Positions 12,001 through 21,798 of a stretch of DNA of 64,000 nucleotides are shown one piece after another. A program made the position numbers and the translations under genes. Below the pieces are notes generated by a model. The model had not been told where the DNA came from. It did no database searches and saw nothing but the letters and a program-made list of their open reading frames with translations. Origin of the DNA: Pezicula radicicola (taxonomy: Eukaryota > Ascomycota > Leotiomycetes > Helotiales > Dermateaceae); the NCBI GenBank assembly GCA_003008705.1, contig PDUO01000065.1:62001-126000 (forward strand), in the 5' to 3' direction. Positions within the stretch are counted from its first letter, which is position 1. Every line of letters starts with the position of its first letter.

Positions 12001-12425
12001 ATATCTTAGAAGTTGCTTAAACATGATTCAGGAGCAACAAGTAAATTGAATCTAGACGGGTCAAATCTACTCTAAGAACTTGAGGCCTACAAGGTAGGGG
12101 GCAGCAGCTTCGAGGATCCTTGATGCTAGGATCAAACTTTGTTCCAGCGTTCTGTATACACCATCGTTTTGATCGTACTGGCTCCATAGTTCTTCCTGAA
12201 AGATAGGCAGCACTTGGCCCTGGAGATTTGGCGGGAGTAGCTTTGCGCCATCATCTGTTTTTGAATCAGCTACGCACAGAACGCAATTGGTGCTTAATAC
12301 GAAGGGTATCACCCACTAATTGCTCCCTTGTCTACCAATTTTTGCTGGTCCCAGGCCTTTGCAAATTCAGAAGGACCGTGCCTGGGGAATTCTCTTCCAT
12401 CGCTATCGTAGTCGTTGTTGGCCAT
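9001..12425 (-). CDS. Large unknown protein with HELGH metallopeptidase-like motif and SAP-like helix pair
   Basis: Seven exons (12425-12317, 12269-12091, 11962-11796, 11729-11470, 11390-10621, 10523-9927, 9807-9001) give 963 codons, 962 residues, with every phase consistent. A zinc-peptidase-like motif, TIVHELGHAIFYSDY, lies at about residues 241-255, just after intron 4. A Glu in CAPELGDSL about 30 residues later is a possible third ligand. After a basic nuclear-signal-like stretch (RKRSRDED, AAKKPK, about 504-525) comes a SAP-like segment (about 610-655: KLSAKF, DKPDLLQFCA, EDLLTMVRDY). The tail is Arg/Ser-rich. Introns 2 and 6 belong to the repeated intron family described below. I do not recognise a named family; a nuclear or DNA-associated peptidase-like protein is only a guess. 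The donor of intron 5 (GTAATG) is weak. Confidence 0.72.
9808..9926 (-). repeat. Introner-like intron, copy 1 (intron 6 of the HELGH gene)
   Basis: 119 bases, GTAAGT..TGTAG, phase 0. Its 3' half (CTTGAGTTACTACTAAG, then AAGTAAGCTAACTGCGAG) aligns with copies 2, 3 and 5. It is the most diverged of the clearer copies. Confidence 0.55.
11963..12090 (-). repeat. Introner-like intron, copy 2 (intron 2 of the HELGH gene)
   Basis: 128 bases, GTAGGC..CTGCAG, phase 0. The 3' ~80 bases match copies 3 and 5: core GCTCCTGAATCATGTTT and end CTAACTCCGAGTTTTT. TTTACTTGTT and AACAAGTAAA form an internal inverted repeat, with GTTGCT and AGCAAC pairing inside it. Confidence 0.75.
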
Positions 12426-13331
12426 CTTAGGGAAACTCTGAAGATACCTACTCGACCAACGGTGATAGAAAGGGTAGATTTTAATAGTAGATAATCTGGA
12501 TTATAGCAAGAAAACGTACTCTTTGCAAGAAGTATTGGCAAGGCATGAAGAAGAAAGAGGGTATACTTGGCAGCATTCCGATGTGCCCAAAACAAGAGCT
12601 CCAATCGCAACAACATTGCTGAATTTGGCTCAGAAGAATGCGATGTCCGAAAAAGGGGACAGGAATGTTGGCAATTGAAGTGTGTCTTGCTGCACAACGG
12701 GATGTATCGTGTCTCCTTTACATTTAGATGGACTAGCAAGTCTATCACCGTGTCCTACTAACACCGATGCCTCAATTGAGAAGTTCAAGAAGTGATGATA
12801 GGTAAGAATCCAGATGCTTAACACGCTCGGTGGTCGGCTCCCAAATGGGAGCGAGAGCAGGGGCTTGGCCGTGAAGAGCTTACACTTGGCATCATAGCTA
12901 GTTCGAAGTAATCCATGGTGAAGATAGCTCCACCAGGTCCGAGTAGGGACATGTTGTGGAAATAGACTGCTAGTACTCGAGGAGAAGATTGTTGTGGAGT
13001 CTTTGGTCTTAGACGAGGTGGACACTTGATCAAGGGAGACTTATATGTACCAATGATATACACGATGCATACGAGGCCTGGTGAGTAATACGGGATTCGG
13101 GGTGGCTTTTGGAGGTAAGCCGAAGTTGTTTGAAGTTGTTAAGGGAGGTATGATAGGAAGAAACAGGTTTCGTTGTGGTTATAGGAAGATGAAGTTTGCT
13201 GACAGCAATTACCTGATGAAGTAGTAGGGACTTGGTGCGTGCTCGGTTGGGTTGTGCATAAAAGACATAAAAGACAAAATCCATAAAAAAACCCCCAAAA
13301 TCCATACTTTGAATAGTGCACATAATAGACG
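12426..13331. other. Intergenic region upstream of the HELGH gene
   Basis: Several open frames exist on the reverse strand, but none has a domain, compositional support or a convincing splice pattern. It probably holds the promoter and 5' leader of the gene starting at 12425. Confidence 0.4.
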
Positions 13332-13333
13332 TA

Positions 13334-14681
13334 CAGTCGGTAGCAACTTATAACCGCGATTTTACCGAAATTATATATTTTCGAACACGTGTCTTCTTAA
13401 CTCTCTCTTTTTAATACTATAAAATACTAATACTATATTATCTACTAGGCTCTATATCTAGGAATATTATAAGGAAGAAATAATTAGCTCTATATAGAAG
13501 AGGACGAATTACTAAGGTAGTTTCTTAAGGTAATAGAAATATAAATATTATCTATATCTTCTAAGTAGTAGATTTAACTATTTAAGATATTATATACTTT
13601 AACTTATTATATAATAAAGGTTCCTCTCTATCTTAAAAGCTCTAAAAGAAATTATATAATAATTAAAATAAATAAACTATCTTAAGGTATATATATCTTA
13701 AGTTAAAGTTAATATATAAGTAAGTTAAAAAGACTATAAATATTAAATATTTAACTATTATTATTAAGAAGATATTAAAGAAATATAGTATTATTAATTA
13801 ATATATAAAGAAAAAACTAGAGTTAATAAAGAAATATATAAAAGAATACTATAACTAGTATAAAACTTAAAAGAAATAGATATTTATAAACTAGAAGAAT
13901 ATTATATAGAGTAATAAGTATTTAGTAAAGTATAATTTAAATAAATTAATATAATAGATCTTTTAAATAATAACTTAAAAATAAAATAAAGAAATAATAT
14001 TAATCTATTTTAAAAATAAAGATATATTAGTTATAATCTAGAGATATTTTTAAAGAACTATTAATAGTATTAGTTAGAGTAAACTATATATTTTAAATTA
14101 TAATTTTAAAAGTAAAAAGTATAATTACTCTTTATACTCTTATATTAAAGTTCTTAAAAATTAGATACTAAAATACTTTTAATTAAATCTTATATTTATA
14201 TAAGATAATACCTCTATCTATATATCTTATATAGTTTATAAATAGTTTATAGATATAGATATATTTATACTTTTATAACTAATAGTCTTCTTTAATTTAA
14301 ACTCTATTAAATATATCTAATAATATATAAAAAAATAAGTTTTAAATATATACCTTAAACTTTAAAATATAAAGAAATTTAAAGAAGTACTTATAGTATT
14401 AGAGTAAGCCTTAATTAATACTTAGAATAATCTCTCTAATAAGTTATTTATATCTCTATTAGAGAGTATACTAAAGAGAATAAAAGTATATATTAAAGTA
14501 GATAAATAATATATAAAATACTAGAAAACTAGTACTTTTAGGAATAATAAATTCTATTATTTCTTATTATATATTAAAAGAATAAAGGTAATATAATTAG
14601 TAGTTGATTTATAATAACTCTAGTAATATAGTGAGTGGTGGGCTAAAATATGAAATCGCGGTTATAAGTTGCGACCCACTG
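13334..14681. mobile_element. RIP-degraded DNA transposon with TA target duplication (Tc1/mariner-pogo type)
   Basis: 1348 bases bounded by inverted terminal repeats of about 29 bases that differ at two positions. The left end begins CAGTCGGTAGCAAC; the right end, read inward from the reverse strand, begins CAGTGGGTCGCAAC. Both continue with TTATAACCGCGATTT. TA dinucleotides flank it at 13332-13333 and 14682-14683, the classic target duplication of this superfamily. The interior is overwhelmingly A and T with stops in every frame, so no transposase can be read. That is typical of heavy C-to-T RIP. The CAGT end suits fungal Fot1/pogo-like elements, but assignment to a lineage needs a search. 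It is certainly inactive. Confidence 0.85.
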
Positions 14682-15079
14682 TAATATGCATAACGTGCAC
14701 AAATGGCCTAACTGGGCGTGCTGGGGAAAGCTGGGGTTCCGCACGGGTCGACACGGCTAATCGGAATCTTAGTGCAACAGCGACAGCAGCTGGGGGAAGG
14801 AAGCACCACCACCACCACACCACCCAAAACCAGAAGAGGGACTTAGGATTTAAGAGAAGAAAAGCAGTGCAAGCCCGTGGCCCAGCTGGCTAAATCCATA
14901 CATAATACTACTGTCCTAGGTACATATATCCTACCATATATCCTGCATATATGTAAATCTCCTACCTTTTCCATCCACCTGCTCCTTGGGAAGTGCCCTT
15001 CTTGTGTACAGCAGTATAGTGTGTGCTGCACTGTGCTCTTATCTACACTTCAGCCTTGCGCCCTTTTGTCTTCTTGTTT

Positions 15080-15125
15080 ACTTCTTCTTCTTCTTCTTCT
15101 TCTTCTCCTTCTTCTCCTCTCTCTC
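15080..15125 (+). repeat. TTC/CTT microsatellite in the MFS gene 5' leader
   Basis: A run of about ten TTC units, then mixed CTCCTT and CTCTCT, about 100-140 bases before the MFS start. Pyrimidine-rich tracts are common in fungal promoters and leaders near the transcription start. Confidence 0.85.
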
Positions 15126-15221
15126 TCCCTCCTCCAACCTTTCCCCTCCTCTCCTCGCCCTGGAGTAGTTATTATTCTCCCGCGTCTGAGTCTCGCAACC
15201 CTTTTTCTGCCGTTGTCAACA

Positions 15222-17404
15222 ATGCCTCCCCAAGATCCCGAGAAAGTAGATCCTGAAAGGGGCACCCTTGGAAGCGGTTCAACCTTGGAGGAGAGTGAGA
15301 GGATTGCAAAGGGAGATGCGCCCTCCATTGGATATCCCGACTCGGACCATGAAGAGGTCGAACAGATGGATCGTGGTCACTTGGAGGATGTAGCAAGACA
15401 ACGGGTATTCTTCCCTACCCATCTACCTATACTAGTCTACCATACATACCTCCTTTGCTAAAGCACATCATAGAGCGCCGAATCAATTAGACCCGGCACA
15501 AAAAAGTCCATAGAAGGAGACGAGATCCAGCGAACGAATACCCGATCAAGTGCCAAGAGCAAACTCTCCCGGATCGTAACGACCTTTTCTTCCAAAAGCA
15601 AGAAATCCCGTATCCAGGCTGCACCCCTACCAGTTTCGGATCTAGATAATGGGATTGTCGGCTGGGAAGGACAAGACGATCCAGAAATGCCCTTGAACTT
15701 TGCGGAATCACGAAAATGGTTGCTTATATCACTGCTCGCTAGCATCACCTTCATCTCGCCTCTCGCATCGTCCATGCTCGCCCCGGCTGTCTCGTTCATG
15801 GACACAGACTTTCACAACACATCGGTCATATTGAGTGCGTTGACTGTCAGTATTTTTGTCTTGGGATATGTGATTGGACCTCTCGTTCTGGCTCCGCTCT
15901 CAGAGATATTTGGTCGACGACCGGTGCTCACGGGAGCGAATATTTTCTTTTGCGTATGGCAAATTGGTTGTGTACGTACCCAATTTCTCAAAGCAGAATT
16001 GCCCCTTTTGAGCCGATTACTCATTGCTCCTGAATCACGTTTGAGTTACTCCTGATATATCTAGAACAAGCAAGCTGACTCCGAGTTTCTGAGTATAGGC
16101 TCGAGCACCAAGTTTAAACAGCTTGATCGTTTTCCGCTTCTTGGCCGGTATTGGTGGTTCTGGCTGCTTGACTATCGGTGGGGGAGTGATAGCAGATCTG
16201 TTTCATCCTGATAGACGAGGTAAGCAGAAACTCGGAGCAGAATATCTTTCCTTATGACTACTAGTCTTTCCTTGTGGAACGTATTTGGGTTACTCCTTCA
16301 ATCGCTAGAACAGGTAGACTGACCCGAATTCTTAACTATCAGGTGTAGCATCGTCGGTTTATTCATTGTGAGCACATGGAAACTCTCACATTGAGGAGTT
16401 CAGGCTGACAACCATTAGGGGTCCGCTCTTTGGTCCAGTTGTTGGTCCCATCTGCGGAGGATTTATTGGACAACAAATCGGCTGGCGTTGGGTCTTCTGG
16501 GTTTTGCTCATTGCAGGCTCATGCGTTACAATTGGCATAGAGATTTTCACCCGCGAGACTAACCCACGCGTTCTCATCAAACGAAAAGTTGCCCGTCTTC
16601 GCAAAGAACTCAATCGACCAGAACTGAAGTCCTGCTACGACTCGGAGCATGGTGGCGTAGCCCATACACCTGCTCAAATTCTAATGAATGGAATGCTTCG
16701 TCCACTGAAGATGCTATTCCTCTCGCCTATAATATTTATTCTTTCCACCTATCTTGCGGTCGTTTACGGACTCTTGTACCTCCTCTTCACAACCGTCACC
16801 ACCGTCTTCGTAGAAACTTATCACTGGACACCCCAGATCTGTGGGTTGGCATATATTGGTCTCGGGGTTGGATTCTTCGTCGGTTTAGGTGTTGTAGCTA
16901 AGATCAGTGATACTACAGTTGTTCGCATGACGAAAGCAAACGATGGTGTTTTTGAGCCTGAAATGCGTCTCCCGGCCTGCATATTTTTCGCCTGTTGGGT
17001 CCCGATGACCTTTTTCTGGTACGGGTGGGCTACGGATAAAGCAGTCCATTGGATCGTTCCAATAATTGGCCTTTTCCCCTTCGGCTTCGGAATGATGGGA
17101 ATCTTCATACCTGTAAGGGCTTCCCTCCTGAATACATTATATCTTAACTAATCGATATTAGGTCCAAACTTACGTTATTGATTCCTTCCCTACTTTCGCC
17201 GCATCTGGAGTAGCAGCTCTAACAGTCTCCCGTTCACTCTTCGGTGCTTTCCTACCTTTAGCTGGTCCAAGTATGTATGATTCCCTAGGGTACGGATGGG
17301 GAAACAGCATACTAGGATTCATTGCTATTGCATTGATTCCTGCACCCCTGTTAATATACAAGTTCGGAGGTAGGATTAGAAAGAATCATCCTGTTAAGTT
17401 GTGA
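15222..17404 (+). CDS. Major facilitator superfamily drug/polyamine-type transporter (DHA1-like)
   Basis: Six exons (15222-15404, 15474-15971, 16099-16219, 16343-16367, 16419-17112, 17162-17404) make 588 codons, 587 residues. A ~155-residue hydrophilic, acidic N-terminus precedes the membrane part. WKLL-type TM1 (KWLLISLLASITFISPLASS) and the MFS signature LAPLSEIFGRRPV after TM2 are clear. Further helices follow to a short basic C-terminus. The DPEMPLNFAESRKW entry segment is typical of fungal DHA1 (Tpo1-like) proton antiporters exporting drugs or polyamines at the plasma membrane; the substrate cannot be told. Introns 2 and 3 (127 and 123 bases) belong to the repeated intron family. Exon 4 is only 25 bases. 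Confidence 0.88.
15972..16098 (+). repeat. Introner-like intron, copy 3 (MFS intron 2)
   Basis: 127 bases, phase 0. It starts with the same 18 bases as copy 5 (GTACGTACCCAATTTCTC). It shares GCTCCTGAATCACGTTT, GAGTTACTCCTGATATATC and the branch/3' end CTGACTCCGAGTTTCT with copies 2 and 5. Confidence 0.8.
16220..16342 (+). repeat. Introner-like intron, copy 4 (MFS intron 3, diverged)
   Basis: 123 bases, phase 1. The 3' half GGTTACTCCTTCAATCGC, then TAGAACAGGTAGACTGACCC, follows the layout of copy 3, with substitutions. Its 5' half also contains an AAACTCGGAG string like the family's CTCCGAGTTT, reversed. Confidence 0.55.
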
Positions 17405-18095
17405 TACTTTACAAGGTGGTTTCTGCTTGTCTTGGAAGATTGGGATTAAAGGCCTTTTTTATTTATTTAGATGTGCTGTGCAATGCATTGTGTACGAATG
17501 TTAGGCATATTATAGCTACTGGGCGGGTTTAAAGAAGCTGCTGGCTTTTGTTTGTATTAAAGTTCTTAAATTATAAGGAAGGGCGTTGCAGATTAGGAAA
17601 ACTGTATCTAATAAATAGCAGGTTAGCTAGAAATTTTTAGCTAGATTCCTGCTTAGGTATAACCTTAACTCCTTCCTAGGTGACTGGACTTCTGTATATG
17701 TAAGTGAGCGAATTGGTATGGATGTAAATATCTACTACCTATTTAGTAGATTATTTCAAACTAAGATAGAAGATAGAAATCAGAAAACGGTTGTTACTAT
17801 GACTATCCAAGACTCTAATGCAACTTCTACAGGGAAGTGTGGTAATATAAGTGGCTTGAATTCGAGTAAAATCTGATCAAAATAGAAGATTCTTGGTTTG
17901 AAGGTCATCCATTGAAGCTATCATTAGTTTCCCCTTTCTATGTCAAGAAAGGTTCCAGGACCTGTGGATTTAGTACCACTCCTTTCCCCCCTCCTATTTA
18001 TTAATCACACATACAATCCGTAATCCCAAGACTTGTTTCGGGCGAGGGTATCTAAAAGTACATTAAGTAGATCTCATATTTGTCTTTTGACAATG
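17405..18095. other. Intergenic region between convergent MFS and MOB genes
   Basis: AT-rich 3' flanking sequence for two convergent genes; no gene or RNA recognised. Confidence 0.5.
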
Positions 18096-19658
18096 TCATG
18101 ATTCATCCGCTTCTTCTTTCTTATCTTCCTTCTCTTCAGCGTTATGTTCAGCCTCTGCCTCCGCTGGAGATTCTTCTTCCTCCGTCTTCTCTGGAATCTC
18201 TACTTCAGGCTCGGGCTTCTCGGATTCTGAAGGCTCTGAAGGTTCTGAAGGCACTGCCGCTGCTTCGGGCTCAGCTGGGTTTTCTTCCTCTAGGGCTAAG
18301 TCCGAAGACATACTGTCCCAAGACGTAGTGGAGGATGGCGCGCTGATCTCAGGCTCCTCTTTTGCATCTTCCTTCGCTTCCTCCTCCGCTCCTTTTTCTA
18401 CTTCCTTGCGCCAAGACTCAGAGTTCACCTCTGGTTCACCTTTCACTTCCTCTACTACTGTCTCTGGAGTATCTTGTACCTCATACGTCTCCACGATAAC
18501 AGGTATATCCGTAGAAGCTTCTTCCGGAATATCCTCTGTGATATGTAGTTCGCCCAACTTCGCTGTGACATCAGCCGGATGATCCTCTTCATCACTCTCC
18601 TGCACAGTTGTAATCGCCGATCCAACGGAAGGGGTCTGCCTGATATGCCGTCTGGTATTGTTTCTTCCCACGCCCATAAAATCCTCTTCCACCGGCGTCA
18701 AGGTGTTACCAACTGGTGTGTCGTTTTTCAGAATTGATGGCCCATTTCCCCTTGGCTCCTCCATAGGCTCCAACCCTTCCGCTTCTGGAGGTAATTTGTA
18801 ATTCTCCGCTGGGAGTAACTCGTAGATGTCGCATACGGTCTTGAACAAAACATATAGACCAGTCTGTCCTTCGACACTCCAGAATACTCCTCGGTGTTGG
18901 AACCATGCATGGGCAAATATCCGGTGCAAGCGACGAAAAATGTTCACCAAATGTCTGACCCCACCACCTCGCTCGTCCAAAGCATCTCCAGCTCCTAAAC
19001 TCAACCGACTTGGGAAGATCTTCTGACTTGTAACGATATTGGTAGCCCAATCCAGTGTATGGCAGCAGTAATCTATTGCGCAACAGCTCTTGGGTGATTC
19101 ATGAACGGCGCAGAGGAACTGCCACTCACTGGCTCTCATCTCTGGGCAGGTCGTCGCAGAACAGGGAGGGTCGTCAAAAAGGAAGCCGATGATAAGGTCA
19201 TTGCATTTGTTGATTAGAAAACGGCACAGTTCGTACAGCCATAGTGTACGGTCGATACCTTCTGGTTGAATCGTTATTAGGCGTGCAGTTTCGCGGTTGA
19301 TCGGAATGGTATGAGCGTCTGAAGAGGGCTTTGCATAGTGATAGTGGAGGGCTTTTAGGTGTTCTTGTAGTTGAAAGGCCGAGTCCAGCTGGCACATGTG
19401 AGCATTGGTCGTGAAAATATGAGCTGGAGAATCGAGACGTACTTCACTGAGAGCTATCAGGGGTGGCCCCGCAGCCATGTCTGCAGATTTGGTGCCAGGG
19501 TGTATTCGTCGGCTGGAATTGGCATCTATGATACTCTGTTCGACGGCATTTTCTTGTGTACTGAACGATCCGCCCAGGGAAGGCGACTTTGCACCGATTT
19601 GAATTTCTGTCGGGGGTGGTGGACTTGGGAGCCTTGGGGAACTCAATGTTTGAGACAT
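18096..19658 (-). CDS. MOB family (Mob1/phocein) protein with long acidic C-terminal tail
   Basis: A single 520-codon exon. Residues about 90-275 resemble Mob1/phocein: NRETARLITIQPEGIDRTLW, then the zinc-site region CPEMRASEWQFLC, then a DYCCHTLDWATNIVTS segment and a HAWFQHRGVFWSVEGQTGLY helix close to the MOB C-terminus. MOB proteins are adaptors that bind and activate NDR/LATS-type kinases or sit in STRIPAK (phocein/MOB4). The lack of an early Cys suggests the phocein-like branch rather than Mob1, but this is not certain. Residues about 330-520 are Glu/Ser/Pro-rich and probably disordered, much longer than classical MOB proteins (~220 residues). It diverges from the GTPase gene at 19985 across 326 bases. 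Confidence 0.8.
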   Translation of the reverse strand: MSQTLSSPRLPSPPPPTEIQIGAKSPSLGGSFSTQENAVEQSIIDANSSRRIHPGTKSADMAAGPPLIALSEVRLDSPAHIFTTNAHMCQLDSAFQLQEHLKALHYHYAKPSSDAHTIPINRETARLITIQPEGIDRTLWLYELCRFLINKCNDLIIGFLFDDPPCSATTCPEMRASEWQFLCAVHESPKSCCAIDYCCHTLDWATNIVTSQKIFPSRLSLGAGDALDERGGGVRHLVNIFRRLHRIFAHAWFQHRGVFWSVEGQTGLYVLFKTVCDIYELLPAENYKLPPEAEGLEPMEEPRGNGPSILKNDTPVGNTLTPVEEDFMGVGRNNTRRHIRQTPSVGSAITTVQESDEEDHPADVTAKLGELHITEDIPEEASTDIPVIVETYEVQDTPETVVEEVKGEPEVNSESWRKEVEKGAEEEAKEDAKEEPEISAPSSTTSWDSMSSDLALEEENPAEPEAAAVPSEPSEPSESEKPEPEVEIPEKTEEEESPAEAEAEHNAEEKEDKKEEADES

Positions 19659-19984
19659 GATTGCTTGCTGGTCGCAGCAGCGATGCTTGAACGACAGTCA
19701 ACAGAACCGGATCTAGGGAATTTGCATAGGGGCGGACGTGAACGAGTGTGAGGCGCAAAAGAAGCTGTGTTGTAGGTGGTTTACATATGATAGATTGCTC
19801 GAAGCGCGCAGCGAACAAGCTAACAGCCTCATCTCATAATCCTGGTTCAAGCCTGGACCAATTGGACGTGCAAGGTTGCTGACGAGGCTGCTAGTTCCGC
19901 TCCCTAAAATTCCCCGAGAATTCATCGCTCTTCTTTCTGCATAAATCACTTGTTATCAAAGTCAAAGTCATAAATTTATCTAAG
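19659..19984. promoter_or_regulatory. Shared intergenic promoter of MOB and COG0523 genes
   Basis: 326 bases between two divergent start codons, so both promoters must lie here or overlap the 5' leaders. No specific factor site was identified. Confidence 0.5.
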
Positions 19985-21409
19985 ATGAACCTCGACGACG
20001 ATGATCTACCACCTATGCTGGTGGATGTAGAGAATGAAGATAATGTCCCAGTAGAAGTGAAGGCTATCCGAGTTCCTATTACCATCGTCACAGGATATCT
20101 CGGCGCGGGGAAGACGACTTTACTCAACTATATCCTGACAGAACAACATGGGAAGAAAATCGCAGTTATTATGAATGGTAAAAATCACCAGTAAATAATA
20201 CTATAACAAAGTACTGACTGGTCACGTAGAATTTGGGGATTGTAAGTAGCTCCAAGTGGTGCCGGTACCTTGCTCAAATCAAGCGAAGCCTGACAGTCAA
20301 AATTTAGCTATGGATATTGAGAAATCCTTAACTGTTAGCAACGGCGGCGAAGAGGTCCAAGAATGGCTGGAAGTCGGGAACGGATGTATCTGCTGCTCAG
20401 TCAAGTGAGTGTATTCTCACCTATTCTCCACTTAAACTAATTGTGTTTAGAGACCAGGGAGTCAATGCTATCGAGTCTTTGATGGAGAAAAAAGGTGCGT
20501 TTGATTACATTCTCCTCGAGACTACAGGATTGGCAGATCCAGGAAATCTTGCGCCTTTATTCTGGGTCGATGAAGGACTTGGTAGCACTATCTACCTAGA
20601 TGGCATTGTCACTCTGATTGACGCCAAAAACATCCTGAGAAGTCTGGACGAGCCGACTAAAGAGACAATGGTCGATCACGAAGATCATCATGGTCCGGCT
20701 ATGACAACGGCACATCTTCAGATTTCACATGCTGATGTGATTGTTATCAACAAGTCTGATCTTGTGACCGAGGCAGAGCTTCATACTGTAAGGGAGCGAG
20801 TGCAGTCCATTAACGGCCTTGCAAGGCTCCATGTAACGGAGCAAGGGAAAGTCCCCCAGCTGGATGGGTTTCTGCTAGATCTCCATGCATATGATGCTGT
20901 GGGAGCACTTGAAGTGGCAGGAAAGGGCCATAGCCATCTAGATCCAGTATGTTAATACTTGCACAGGCGGTTACGGATACTAATAGGTCTAGACAATATC
21001 AACGGTCACTTTAGAGGTACCTGTACTTGAACCCGAACAGCTTCCAAAGCTGGATGCCTGGCTAAGGTCAGTTCTATGGGACTCTAAGCTTCCTGGCCTA
21101 GAAGAAATAAATGCGCAAAGAAATCCCAAGAAGAGGGTGTGGGAAGAGCCCAAGGAGGCACTAAGGAAGGAGGCCAAGGATGTTTCAGAGGAAGCCCTTG
21201 AAATTCACAGACTGAAGGCAAAGATATCCCTCTCAAATGGAGAGGTGAAGGTTGTCCAAGCCGTCCGGGAGGTTTTCGAGATCTTGGACGCACCTAAGCC
21301 TGCTGATTCCACAACTGTTGCTTCGGCAGCAGGGAAGATAGTCTTGATTGGTAGACGTCTTACAGATCTGCCTTTTGCGCAGAGTTTGCTTAGCACACTA
21401 AGTGGCTAG
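19985..21409 (+). CDS. COG0523/CobW-family metallochaperone GTPase (ZNG1-like)
   Basis: Five exons (19985-20177, 20230-20241, 20308-20404, 20451-20946, 20993-21409) give 404 residues; the second exon is only 12 bases and encodes the EFGD motif. P-loop [12 protein letters not shown] is at about residues 37-48. The family's metal-binding GNGCICC motif, the switch-like ETTGLADP and the base-recognition NKSD follow. A His/Asp/Glu-rich stretch (DHEDHHGP) may bind metal. COG0523 GTPases deliver zinc or cobalt; eukaryotic ZNG1 (CBWD) transfers zinc to methionine aminopeptidase. The C-terminal CobW domain ([10 protein letters not shown]) is present. The hypothesis of a ZNG1 role rests on family membership; the substrate is not shown by sequence. 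Confidence 0.9.
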
Positions 21410-21798
21410 TCGTTGTTAGTAGAACAGTAAAGACGGTGTGAAAGAAGAAAACGAGACATCACAGTCTGGACTCTGTTTACTTCGTATGAAAATGCATATT
21501 ACCCCTTTTCTCGGGTGCTGACTCAATCACTACCCAGGGACTGTGCCTGTGCCTTTCGTACTATGGTTAAGCGATGCGGTAATCACGGAGAAAGCTCCAG
21601 GTCCTCCACCAAAGCCTAAAGCAAAAGGCTCGGCCCCTCAGTGTCACCCAGGGCAATGGCAACAACATACTTGTATTCTCTCAGGACTTGCCTAATCGCC
21701 GTATATTTGCAGCCTTACTCAGCTCTGCCAGACACCGAGCTGTTTCCCCCTTCCTTCTTACGCAAGACAATGTAATACTCTCCCATCTGCAGCTCGCG

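Noticed and set aside
12332..13025. Reverse-strand frames upstream of the HELGH gene
   Set aside because: They overlap the true first exon in another frame or have no feature.
14877..15461. 194-codon forward frame overlapping the MFS start
   Set aside because: It shares the MFS start region and reads through the CTT microsatellite and past the MFS intron 1 donor; the MFS model from 15222 explains the sequence.
21688..21798. Upstream extension of the RBR frame
   Set aside because: Begins at TTG rather than ATG; the first ATG is at 21799.
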